Below, in pieces: positions 53,045 to 61,274 of a stretch of 64,000 nt of DNA. The notes beneath the pieces were generated by a model, which was given only the letters and a program-made list of their open reading frames with translations, made no database searches and was not told where the DNA came from. The stretch spans positions 1-64,000 of the forward strand of contig CALUNG010000011.1 of the NCBI GenBank assembly GCA_944321955.1, written 5' to 3'. Numbering within the stretch: position 1 is the stretch's first letter; every line of letters begins with the position of its first letter. Position numbers and translations under genes: made by a program. This stretch comes from an uncultured Alistipes sp. (GTDB lineage Bacteria > Bacteroidota > Bacteroidia > Bacteroidales > Rikenellaceae).

Positions 53045-53485
53045 ATGAGAAAGACGTTATTTGCCCTGATTGCGCTGTCGGCGCTGCTTGCGGCCACAAG
53101 TCTCCCGGCAAAAGAGCCCCGCAAGCCCCAAACACCCAAACCCGGATACGGTACTGTCACGGGAAGAACCACAACGCCACAAGAGTTCAGGCCGGGGGGT
53201 TCAACGTACAAGTGGACATGCACACCGATAAGAGGAGCCTCGATAACGGCCATAACCTCGCAGGGCGACACACTGCGGGACATATCCGATCAAATAGGGA
53301 TATACGCCCTCGGCCGCGTCCCGGAGGGTAAAATTATCATACGAGTCGAGGCCAGGGGCTACAAGACACAGATAGCAATCAAGGAGGTCGTCAAAAACCG
53401 TACACTCGGTGTGGATTTCGAAATGGAGAAGGCCGAAACCCCGCAACCGGCAGGCGGAGAGCCGGCAAATGCAACCGGAAAGTAA
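53045..53485 (+). CDS. Secreted single-domain carboxypeptidase-regulatory-like protein (E)
   Basis: 146 residues with signal peptide (MRKTLFALIALSALLAATSLPA). A longer linker rich in Pro and Lys (about 22-50) precedes the domain IRGASITAITSQGDTLRD, ISDQIGIYALGRVPEGKIIIRVEARGYKTQIAIK. Tail FEMEKAETPQPAGG. The most divergent of the A/B/D/E family. It ends 94 nt before the barrel gene. Confidence 0.75.
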   Translation: MRKTLFALIALSALLAATSLPAKEPRKPQTPKPGYGTVTGRTTTPQEFRPGGSTYKWTCTPIRGASITAITSQGDTLRDISDQIGIYALGRVPEGKIIIRVEARGYKTQIAIKEVVKNRTLGVDFEMEKAETPQPAGGEPANATGK

Positions 53486-53579
53486 GCACCGGCCAGTTTG
53501 CGCCGCATGCCGCTGACGGGCAACCGGCAGACAGGGCAAGACCCGAAACAGATACCACGACAATCAACACCCCGAGAGA

Positions 53580-56477
53580 ATGAAGACCCACACACATGCA
53601 ATATTGACGGCCGCCATGCTGCTGACCACGGCCGTCTACGGCGAAACACTGCCCGAACGGCAGCAACAGAGTCCGCAACGGAATACGTCGCAGAGCAGCA
53701 CGACGCCGCAACCGTCACCGGCCAGGCCGTCGCCGCAGTCCGTGCACACGCCGCAGGGCGAATACGGGTCGGTAACGGGTCTTGTCGAGTGCCGTAGCGA
53801 CTCGACGACATACGTATTGGGGCAGGTCAACGTCAAGGGCGTATTCGGCGGGCGCGACACGCTCTACACCTACACGCTCAACAACGGAATCTTCACATTC
53901 GAGCGTGCGCTGCCCGGAAAGGCCACCATAACCGTCTCGCACATAGGTTACAAGAGCGTCTCCAGGAGTTTCACGGTCGAGGCCGGCAAGCGGACGTCGC
54001 TCGTCTTCCCGCTGCGCGAGGACCTCACCGGCATCGAGGCGGTGAAGGTCGAGACACGCGTGCCGTTCTACACCAACAAGGGCGATACGGTTGTCTACAA
54101 TGCCGCTGCCGTAAGCACGCTGGCCGACGACCGCGCCATCGACATACTGAAACAGATGCCCGGCGTGTCGATAAGCAACAACAAAGTGACTGTCTTCGGC
54201 GAAGAGATCGTACGCTCATACGTCAACGACAAGCAGCTCTTCGCCGACGGTGCCGTGAAGGCCCTGAGCACGCTGATGGCCGGCGACGTGCTCAACATCG
54301 AGGTCTATGACGAGGTAGCCCTCAGCGAACGGCTCAAGGGGCGCACCGACAGCTCAAAGAAGGAGCGCGTGATGAACATCAAGACACGCAAGCCCATGTC
54401 GGCCGTAATCGACGCATACCTGGCCGCAAGCATCGGCCGCGACCTCGACGAGACGGCATACGGCGACCCCAAATGGCGCTATGCCGCAAACGGCTCGTTC
54501 GGATTCTACTCCGAGCGATTCAACAGCGACACCCGCTTCACCGCAAACAACATAAACTTCACGTCGCTGCAGAACCTCGACAACATGTCGCCGGACGGCA
54601 GCTCGTCACTGCGCAACTTCACGAACATATCCATCGACAACACCATATTCTTCGGCGAGCGGTGGAAGGAGACGCACATCTCGATGAACTACGGGTACAA
54701 GAACGACTACCAGCGCAACCTCACGGGCAACGAAACGGAGTATTTCGCCTCGGAGGATTACCTCTCGCGGTCGAGTAACGATTCGAGCGAATCGGTAAAC
54801 TATCTCTCGTCCCACGAACTCGGTCTCTTCAGCGACATCAAGACCGGAGCCGCAGGTACCATCAGTACCAGCATCCATCTCACGCTCGACAACAGCCGCA
54901 ACCACCAGTCGTACCTCAGCGAAGAGACGATATCGACCGCCGAGGGCGACAACCGGATAACCGACGACAACTTCACGCGCGACAGCAGGCGCAACTACTC
55001 CATACGGCCGCACCTCAACTATTCGCCGCTGGCACAGCGCAACACGCTCATAACCCCCTACATCGACGCATCGTTCGAATACTCGCACAACGACGGCTCG
55101 ACACTGCGGCGCGAAGATCTCTCGTCGTCGCCCGACAAGCTGGAACTGCGGTCGTCGCCGCTGGGGTACAGCCGCAACTTCACGGCCGAAGCCGGCGCAT
55201 CGATGAATATCTCGGGAGCCAAACGCCGCACCTCGATTCGAGCCTTGTACTCGGTGAACTACCGTTACGACAAGACACGGCAGTACACCTACAACTACTT
55301 TCCCGATCCCGACAAGCCGCTGATCGATACGGCCAACACCCGCAACTTCACATACGACTACTGGACGCACAGGGTCTCGCTGAATGTCGACAACTCGTCG
55401 CACCTGATGAGGGGCCTGGCCATTGATGCCGGGCTCGACTTCACCGTGTCCAGCCCCGTGAAACGCGAGTCGTTCCCCGAACTGCGCAGTTTCGGCAGCA
55501 AGTTCTACGCCATACTGCCGCACGTACGGATCACGCTGACACCCAAAAAAGACCGTACGCGAATGTACATGCTCGATTACAGCACCTCGGCGGCAGCCCC
55601 GTCGATCGAGCAGCTGACGCCCCGCATCGACAACAGCAACCAGCTCTCGCTAACGGCCGGAAACCCCGACCTCAAGCAGTCGTACACGCACAATCTCTCA
55701 CTCGCAGTCCCGCTGTTCGGGAACAACGAGAAGACGAGGCAGGCGGGCCGCAGCCTGGTGTTCATGGCCTCCGCCCTCCTCACGCAGAACCCCATAGCCA
55801 GCCGCAGCCATTTCTTCGCCGAGGCCACAACGCTGCCGCAGTACGACGATTTCGTCGCCCCGCAGTTCAGTACGCTCTACACCTACGAGAACATCGACAT
55901 GCTGAACTTGAACGTGAGCGCAAGCCTCTCGTTCATGACCAACATACGCAAGATCAAAACGCGAATCAGTACCTCGGCAATATATAACTACTTCCGGTCG
56001 GGCTCCTATCTGGGCGAGCAGCTGAACGTGAACAGCACCAACATGGCGAAAGTGTCGTTGTCGGTGTACACCACCCTGTTCAGGCAACTGACACTAAGCA
56101 TCTCGACGGCGGACTCCTACAACGACTCGCACAACACCCTCAACCGCGACAACCGCTACATGTTGCTGACATGCGATGCCGTCATCGCATACCGGCACCC
56201 CAAACACTTTTATGCACACGTCTCCTACAAAGGACAATTCTACCGTTTCATCACCGACACTGGCCGAAACCTCGACAACCACGGGCTCAACGCCGAGGCG
56301 GGCGTGCGGCTGTTCAAGCGCAGGCTCGACCTCAAGGTCGGCGTCTACGACATTCTGAACCGCCAGACCGGCTTCCAGAGCGTGATGACACCCGAATACA
56401 TGCGCAACTCGTGGAACCCCACATTCGGCCGCTACTGGCTGGTGACGGCCGCCTTCGTCTTCAACGGCTCGAAGTAA
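53580..56477 (+). CDS. Outer-membrane beta-barrel protein with N-terminal carboxypeptidase-regulatory-like domain
   Basis: 965 residues with a signal peptide (MKTHTHAILTAAMLLTTAVYG). A Gln/Pro/Ser linker (about 25-60) leads to a CarboxypepD_reg-like domain (GQVNVKGVFGGRDTLYTYTL, then GIFTFERALPGKATITVSHIGY). Then a plug-like part (DILKQMPGVSISNNKVTVFGE with ADGAVKALSTLMAGDVLNIE) and a barrel with many alternating aromatic strands up to a C-terminal strand WLVTAAFVFNGSK. This is the outer-membrane beta-barrel (OMP_b-brl_3) class, TonB-receptor relatives without an obvious partner SusD. It may be the partner of the upstream mini-proteins. Confidence 0.85.
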   Translation: MKTHTHAILTAAMLLTTAVYGETLPERQQQSPQRNTSQSSTTPQPSPARPSPQSVHTPQGEYGSVTGLVECRSDSTTYVLGQVNVKGVFGGRDTLYTYTLNNGIFTFERALPGKATITVSHIGYKSVSRSFTVEAGKRTSLVFPLREDLTGIEAVKVETRVPFYTNKGDTVVYNAAAVSTLADDRAIDILKQMPGVSISNNKVTVFGEEIVRSYVNDKQLFADGAVKALSTLMAGDVLNIEVYDEVALSERLKGRTDSSKKERVMNIKTRKPMSAVIDAYLAASIGRDLDETAYGDPKWRYAANGSFGFYSERFNSDTRFTANNINFTSLQNLDNMSPDGSSSLRNFTNISIDNTIFFGERWKETHISMNYGYKNDYQRNLTGNETEYFASEDYLSRSSNDSSESVNYLSSHELGLFSDIKTGAAGTISTSIHLTLDNSRNHQSYLSEETISTAEGDNRITDDNFTRDSRRNYSIRPHLNYSPLAQRNTLITPYIDASFEYSHNDGSTLRREDLSSSPDKLELRSSPLGYSRNFTAEAGASMNISGAKRRTSIRALYSVNYRYDKTRQYTYNYFPDPDKPLIDTANTRNFTYDYWTHRVSLNVDNSSHLMRGLAIDAGLDFTVSSPVKRESFPELRSFGSKFYAILPHVRITLTPKKDRTRMYMLDYSTSAAAPSIEQLTPRIDNSNQLSLTAGNPDLKQSYTHNLSLAVPLFGNNEKTRQAGRSLVFMASALLTQNPIASRSHFFAEATTLPQYDDFVAPQFSTLYTYENIDMLNLNVSASLSFMTNIRKIKTRISTSAIYNYFRSGSYLGEQLNVNSTNMAKVSLSVYTTLFRQLTLSISTADSYNDSHNTLNRDNRYMLLTCDAVIAYRHPKHFYAHVSYKGQFYRFITDTGRNLDNHGLNAEAGVRLFKRRLDLKVGVYDILNRQTGFQSVMTPEYMRNSWNPTFGRYWLVTAAFVFNGSK

Positions 56478-56894
56478 CGGGGAGTAGCCACAATAAGGAT
56501 GCGGGGGGGGGTACGTCGACCCGCGCTGCCCGCAACAAACAGGATACCCGGGAGCTTGTACGCCGCACTCCCGCCGCCCGAAACGGACATACCGCACACT
56601 GCCCCTCAACAAACAGACCGTCCGCCGCACCCAGACAGCCAGCAACGAACAGAATGCCCGGGAACTTGTCCGCCGGTTTGCCGCAAACACTCCCGTACGA
56701 CAGCGCAGCGGCCGCAACACCGCTGCCCGCCGCAATCAGGCCGCCCGAGGCTTGTCCGCCGCAACTCCGCATGCCGCCGCAACTCCGCCGCCCACAACAA
56801 ACGGGCTGCCCGCCGCGTGTTCGCCGCAACTCCGCCGTCACCAGCAAAATGGCCTGTACCGGCACTCCCGCCGCGCCAAAAAGATGACTAAAAT
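56478..56894. other. GC-rich repeat-bearing intergenic region before rplY
   Basis: About 420 nt. It starts with a 9-G tract (56503-56511). It then carries degenerate repeats of a CCGGGA(G/A)CTTGT(A/C)CGCCG type (near 56547 and 56662) and several CCGCAACTCCGC copies between 56750 and 56840. Open frames through it read only as Arg/Ala/Pro-rich; I regard it as non-coding. Confidence 0.55.
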
Positions 56895-56925
56895 TTTGTT
56901 TTCCCGAGAGTTTTGGCTATCTTCG
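56895..56925 (+). promoter_or_regulatory. rplY promoter
   Basis: TTTG (56895-56898), 19-base spacer, TATCTTCG (56918-56925; one mismatch). The leader of about 80 nt contains a small hairpin CCGCTC/GAGCGG (56952-56968), possibly a translational control site. Confidence 0.65.
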
Positions 56926-57010
56926 CGGCGAAAATCAGGCATTTATGGGGGCCGCTCTCAGGGAGCGGACTGAGTGATGCCGCAGGTAACACATTAAATT
57001 ACAATAAACT

Positions 57011-57580
57011 ATGAAAACTCTTCAAATCAAAACCGTGAAGCGCGACGACTTCGGTAAGAAGGCCGCCAAATCGGTTCGCCGTGAAGGCATGATCCCCTGC
57101 GTACTCTACGGAGGCGATGCTACCGAATCGTTCTCGGTAAGCGCAAAGGATGTCAAACCCCTGATCTACACTCCCAACTCGTATATCGTCGAGCTCGAAA
57201 TCGACGGCAAGGTCGAGAAGGCCGTTATGCGCGACGTACAGTTCCACCCCGTACGCGAGGAGATTCTCCACATCGACTTCTACCGCGTACTCGAAGGCAA
57301 GCCCGTCGCAATTACCGTTCCCGTACGCCTTACCGGTAACGCCGAAGGTGTGAAGGTCGGCGGTAAGCTCGTGCTCTCGACCCGCAAACTCACCATCAGC
57401 GGAATGCTCGACAAGCTGCCCGACGAACTCGTAGTGGACGTTACGCCCCTGCAGGTCGGCCACACCATCTTCGTAGGCGACCTCAAGTTCGACGGCCTCA
57501 AGTTCCTGACCCCCGCAACCACAGCCGTTTGCGCCGTTCGCGTAACCCGTGCTTCGCGTGGTGCCGCCGCTCAGGAGTAA
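57011..57580 (+). CDS. rplY: 50S ribosomal protein bL25 (Ctc type)
   Basis: 189 residues, the long two-domain form. TVKRDDFGKKAAKSVRREGMIP, then CVLYGG, SYIVELEIDGKVEKAVMRDVQFHP and a C-terminal TL5-type domain (PVRLTGNAEGVKVGGKLVLS). It binds 5S rRNA. pth follows 12 nt later, the usual rplY-pth pairing. Confidence 0.95.
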   Translation: MKTLQIKTVKRDDFGKKAAKSVRREGMIPCVLYGGDATESFSVSAKDVKPLIYTPNSYIVELEIDGKVEKAVMRDVQFHPVREEILHIDFYRVLEGKPVAITVPVRLTGNAEGVKVGGKLVLSTRKLTISGMLDKLPDELVVDVTPLQVGHTIFVGDLKFDGLKFLTPATTAVCAVRVTRASRGAAAQE

Positions 57581-57592
57581 TAACCGCAGGCA

Positions 57593-58156
57593 ATGAAATA
57601 TCTGATCGTTGGGCTGGGAAACATCGGCGCCGAATATGCCGATACCCGCCACAACATTGGATTCAAAGTGTTGGACGCCTTGGCCGAGGCGTCCAACCTT
57701 ACGTTTACGGCAGGGCGTTACGGTTCCACCGCAACGTTGCGGTACAAGGGCCGCACCCTCATACTGCTCAAGCCATCGACCTACATGAACCTCTCGGGTA
57801 AGGCCGTCAGATACTGGCTCGACGCCGAAAAGATCGACAGGGAAAACCTGCTGGTGGTGGTCGACGACATAGCGCTCCCTTTCGGGACGCTGCGCATGAG
57901 GCCAAAAGGCAGCGCCGGAGGACACAACGGACTCAAGAACATCTGCGAAATGCTCGGCACCGAGGAGTATGCCCGCATACGCTTCGGCATCGGCGGGAAC
58001 TTCGCCCGCGGCCAGCAGGTGGACTATGTGCTCGGACACTGGACCGACGAGGAGCGCAAGGCTCTGCCCGAAAGGCTGAAACTCTTCGGCGAGGCGATAC
58101 TATCGTTCGCAACGATAGGTGCCGCACAGACACAAAACCTCTTCAATAACAAATAG
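57593..58156 (+). CDS. pth: Peptidyl-tRNA hydrolase
   Basis: 187 residues. [21 protein letters not shown] holds the catalytic His, followed by [32 protein letters not shown] and [10 protein letters not shown]. It releases tRNA from peptidyl-tRNA. Co-transcribed with rplY; a terminator follows. Confidence 0.95.
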   Translation: MKYLIVGLGNIGAEYADTRHNIGFKVLDALAEASNLTFTAGRYGSTATLRYKGRTLILLKPSTYMNLSGKAVRYWLDAEKIDRENLLVVVDDIALPFGTLRMRPKGSAGGHNGLKNICEMLGTEEYARIRFGIGGNFARGQQVDYVLGHWTDEERKALPERLKLFGEAILSFATIGAAQTQNLFNNK

Positions 58157-58170
58157 TATCAACCTGAAAC

Positions 58171-58210
58171 GGATACGGCGGTCTCATCACGAGGCCGCCG
58201 TATCGTTTTT
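58171..58210 (+). terminator. Terminator of rplY-pth
   Basis: 10-bp perfect stem GATACGGCGG / CCGCCGTATC (58172-58181 with 58195-58204), then GTTTTT. Confidence 0.85.
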
Positions 58211-58216
58211 ACGGCC

Positions 58217-58363
58217 GCCGTGCACTTTTGAAGGGACAACACCTTCATGGACGGCGCCGTGCACTTTTGAAGGGACAACACCTTCATGGACGGCGCCGCG
58301 CACTTTTGAAGGGACAACACCTTCATGGACGGCGCCGCGCACTTTTGAAGGGACAGCGCCACC
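58217..58363 (+). repeat. 39-bp tandem repeat array
   Basis: Copies 58217-58255, 58256-58294 and 58295-58333 are nearly identical (one T-to-C change: GCCGTGCAC becomes GCCGCGCAC). A partial fourth copy runs to 58363. Each unit contains an inverted repeat GAAGG ... CCTTC with a short loop, so the array is a row of small hairpins. Confidence 0.9.
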
Positions 58364-58564
58364 TATTTTTGCAGGGAAGGGGACAGCCCGCATACTTTTG
58401 AAGGGGCAGCGCCGATCCGGCCGTTCCGACCGCGGCGGACCGTTCGACATACGGCCCGACCTGCGCACAATCTACTGCAAGCGTAAGCGTGCCCGCATGC
58501 GTTACGGAAAAGGCCCGCACCATGACATACGGCCCGAAAAGAGTATTTTCAGGGCCAAAACCAC

Positions 58565-58572
58565 TATCTTTG
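58565..58572 (+). promoter_or_regulatory. -7 box of comEC
   Basis: TATCTTTG 22 nt before the comEC start at 58595. No clear -33 element at the normal distance. Confidence 0.5.
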
Positions 58573-58594
58573 TTAAACAACAACCGTCACCGCA

Positions 58595-60088
58595 ATGAAG
58601 TTCCGCCCGGAAAACATATCGGAACGCGCCAAACGGCTGCCGATGGTCAAGGCCCTCGTGCCGCTCATCGCCGGCATCCTCTTCTTCGACCGTTGGGAGG
58701 TGAGCGACGCCTGCATCTGGACCTGCTTCGTCCTGCTGCTGGTAATGGGCGCACTGACCATACGCCGCAAGGGTTCGTCAGTCTATCTGCTGGCGGCGAT
58801 ATTCCTTCTCGGTGGTGCGGCCGTGTCGCTCGGACGCTTCACGCCGGTGCTGCCCGGCGGCGAGACCCTCTACATGGAGGTGGTGGCCGACGAAACGGTC
58901 ATACCGCGCACCGACGGCTACGGGTCGACTCCGGCAACAGTACGGCGTGTCGAGACCGTCGGCGGAATGCAATCCGTCGACGAACGCATAATGCTCTGGT
59001 GCGACTCCACGCTCACGATCGATGCCGGCGACAGGATCTGCTGCATCGGGCGCATCGTGCCGTTCGATACGGGATACGGCGGCTACGCCCGCCTGATGTC
59101 GCGGCGGGGATATGCCGGCAGCCTCTTCCTGCACGACGGTGATGTCGTCGCCGCCGAAGCCGGAGTGATGAACCCGCTCCGCACCTTCGCCATGGAACGC
59201 ATGGAACGACTGCCGGTCGAGGGCGACGAACGGGCCGCCACAGGGGCGATGTCGGTCGGCGACCGCCGACGCATGACACCCGAACTGCGCTCGGCCTATG
59301 CTCGCAGCGGTGCTTCGCACGTGCTGGCGGTTTCGGGTCTGCACGTGGGCATAGTCTTCATGCTGGCGAACACGCTGCTGTACGGCCTGACCATCTTCAG
59401 GCACGGGCAGTCGATAAGGGCCGCATGTACGCTGATACCCGTTTGGATCTATGCCGCCATATGCGGATTCCAGCCCAGCGTACTGCGTGCCGCCATCATG
59501 TTCACCGTACTGCAGGCGGCCATGGCCTCGACTGCTCCATATGCCGGTCCCAACACCCTCGCCGCCACGGCATTCGCCATGCTCGTCTGCGACGCCGACA
59601 TGCTCTTCGACATAAGTTTCCAGCTGTCGTTCACGGCCGTGGCCGCCATAATGTTCTGGGGCGTTCCGCTGAGCCGCCTCGCACGCGGACGCAATTTCGC
59701 GATCAGGGCTTTGTGGGACATCTTCGCAGTCGGTGCGGTGGCTACCGCCGCAACCGCACCGATCGTATCGCACACGTTCGGCTCCATACCGGTGGCCGGA
59801 CTGATACTCAACCCGCTGATAATCCTCTGCGCCAACATTACGGTCATGGCCGCCATACTCTGGATCGTACTGCCGCTGCCGTGGCTCGCACCGGTATGCG
59901 GCACGCTGCTCCGCTTCGCCGTCGGACTGCAGAACGGGGCCGTCGCCGAGGTCGCATCGTGGCGATGGTCGGCCATCGAGTGGAGCATGCCCTCGTGGGC
60001 CGTGGCACTCGCATATGCTCTGATGGCGGCATTTACGCTCGCGGCATGGTGCATCGAACCCGAAAAAAAGGTAACTTTGCCGCGATGA
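58595..60088 (+). CDS. comEC: ComEC/Rec2 family DNA uptake channel protein
   Basis: 497 residues with about 10 hydrophobic helices. N-terminal helices and a soluble OB-like part (VVADETVIPRTDGYG to RIVPFDTGYGGYARL) precede the competence domain: SHVLAVSGLHVGIVFMLANT and FQPSVLRAAIMFTVLQAA, then FQLSFTAVAAIMF. It conducts single-stranded DNA across the inner membrane. There is no C-terminal metallo-beta-lactamase domain; the protein ends soon after the helices, so the nuclease part is missing or in trans. The next gene starts in its stop (ATGA). Confidence 0.85.
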   Translation: MKFRPENISERAKRLPMVKALVPLIAGILFFDRWEVSDACIWTCFVLLLVMGALTIRRKGSSVYLLAAIFLLGGAAVSLGRFTPVLPGGETLYMEVVADETVIPRTDGYGSTPATVRRVETVGGMQSVDERIMLWCDSTLTIDAGDRICCIGRIVPFDTGYGGYARLMSRRGYAGSLFLHDGDVVAAEAGVMNPLRTFAMERMERLPVEGDERAATGAMSVGDRRRMTPELRSAYARSGASHVLAVSGLHVGIVFMLANTLLYGLTIFRHGQSIRAACTLIPVWIYAAICGFQPSVLRAAIMFTVLQAAMASTAPYAGPNTLAATAFAMLVCDADMLFDISFQLSFTAVAAIMFWGVPLSRLARGRNFAIRALWDIFAVGAVATAATAPIVSHTFGSIPVAGLILNPLIILCANITVMAAILWIVLPLPWLAPVCGTLLRFAVGLQNGAVAEVASWRWSAIEWSMPSWAVALAYALMAAFTLAAWCIEPEKKVTLPR

Positions 60089-61236
60089 CCACACGCGAAG
60101 AATACGAACTGCTCTGCAGCGACGGGGTGCGCCGCGAAATCGACCGCCGCATCGAGTGCGACCCTCTGGAGATCGCCCTCGACAAACACCTGCCGCATGC
60201 CGCCCTGGTAGCCACGCAGGTGAAGTACCTGCAGCGCGCACGCCGCAAGCTGCCCGAATGGTATCGGGCGCGGTGCATAGTGCCGGCGCTGGCCTACGAA
60301 CAGTCGTCGAGCTGCGACTGCGCCGCCCACAAGAGCCTCGACGGCGAAACGGCTCTCGACCTGACATGCGGTCTGGGTGTGGACTCCTACCATCTGTCGA
60401 AACGCTTCGCACGCGTCACGGCCGTCGAACGCGACCCCGTGCTGGCCGACGTGGCCCGCGAGAACTTCCGGCGTCTCGGTGCCGGCAACATCGAGGTGGT
60501 ATGCGCATCGGACGAAGAGTTCGTCGCCCGCACCACGGAGCACTACGACTGGTGCTATGCCGACCCCGACCGTCGCGGCCCGCACGGCGAGAAGCTGGTG
60601 CGGCTGGAGGAGTGTTCGCCCGACATCGTGGCCCTCATGCCGGCACTGCGCGAACGCGCCGAAAGGATCTGCATCAAGGCGTCGCCGCTCTTCGACATCG
60701 ACGAGGCGTTCCGTCTCTTCGGACGCTGCCGCGTCGAGGCCGTATCGCTCGGCGACGAGTGCAAGGAGGTGCTCATATACATCGACGGCGGGGAGCCGGC
60801 AGTCACGGCCACGGCCCTGGGACGCGGCTCATACACCGTACGGCGCGACGCGTCGCCCGAGCCCTCGACACCGGAACTCTTCCGCCGCGACGACTACCGG
60901 CTGCTGCTGATCCCCGACGTCGCCCTGCAGAAGACGAGGCTCGCCCGCCGATATCTCGACGGCCGCGCCGACATCTGGAGCGACAACGGCTGCGGCTTCG
61001 CCGTCGAAAAGGCCGAGACGCCCCTCTGCCGGCAGTACGAAATACTCTCGACGGAACACTATGACCCCCGCCGCCTGCGGCGCGAACTGAAGGGCCGCCG
61101 CATCGAGATCGTCAAACGCGACTTCCCGATGCCCACGCAACGCCTCACCGCCGCCCTCGGCGTGCGCGAAGGAGGCGACGAAAGGGTGGTCTTCACCTCG
61201 GTGAAGGGCGAATTTTTGGTTATCCGGTTAAAATAA
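60085..61236 (+). CDS. Class I SAM-dependent methyltransferase, THUMP-like type
   Basis: 383 residues from MTTREEYELLCSDGV. SAM motifs ALDLTCGLGVDSYHLSK (motif I) and RVTAVERDPVLADVAREN, then DWCYADPDRRG in place of the NPPY-type motif, and a C-terminal THUMP-like part. It probably modifies tRNA or rRNA. Overlaps comEC (ATGA). The frame is open back to 59425, but that part is a shadow of comEC. Confidence 0.82.
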   Translation: MTTREEYELLCSDGVRREIDRRIECDPLEIALDKHLPHAALVATQVKYLQRARRKLPEWYRARCIVPALAYEQSSSCDCAAHKSLDGETALDLTCGLGVDSYHLSKRFARVTAVERDPVLADVARENFRRLGAGNIEVVCASDEEFVARTTEHYDWCYADPDRRGPHGEKLVRLEECSPDIVALMPALRERAERICIKASPLFDIDEAFRLFGRCRVEAVSLGDECKEVLIYIDGGEPAVTATALGRGSYTVRRDASPEPSTPELFRRDDYRLLLIPDVALQKTRLARRYLDGRADIWSDNGCGFAVEKAETPLCRQYEILSTEHYDPRRLRRELKGRRIEIVKRDFPMPTQRLTAALGVREGGDERVVFTSVKGEFLVIRLK

Positions 61237-61246
61237 ACTACCTTTG
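61215..61246 (+). promoter_or_regulatory. Promoter of the yihY gene
   Basis: TTTG (61215-61218), 20-base spacer, TACCTTTG (61239-61246), exact consensus. The -33 lies within the methyltransferase coding end. Confidence 0.72.
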
Positions 61247-61274
61247 GTAGTCGATTTGCGTTGGTTGGGAAGTC

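Larger units (their letters stand above)
58157..58594. other. Intergenic region between pth and comEC
   Basis: About 440 nt holding the rplY-pth terminator, the 39-bp repeat array (58217-58363) with a degenerate outlying copy near 58390-58413, and a comEC -7 box at 58565. No gene is accepted; the repeat can be read as 13-residue units in one frame but without signal or start. Confidence 0.6.

Noticed and set aside
56171-56891. Overlapping plus-strand frames across the 56.5-56.9 kb gap
   Set aside because: They start within the barrel gene or in the G-tract and give only Arg/Pro/Ala-rich sequence.
58119-58598. Frame reading the 39-bp repeats as 13-residue CTFEGTTPSWTAP-type units
   Set aside because: It starts inside pth, runs through the terminator and has no signal or domain; the repeat is better seen as DNA.
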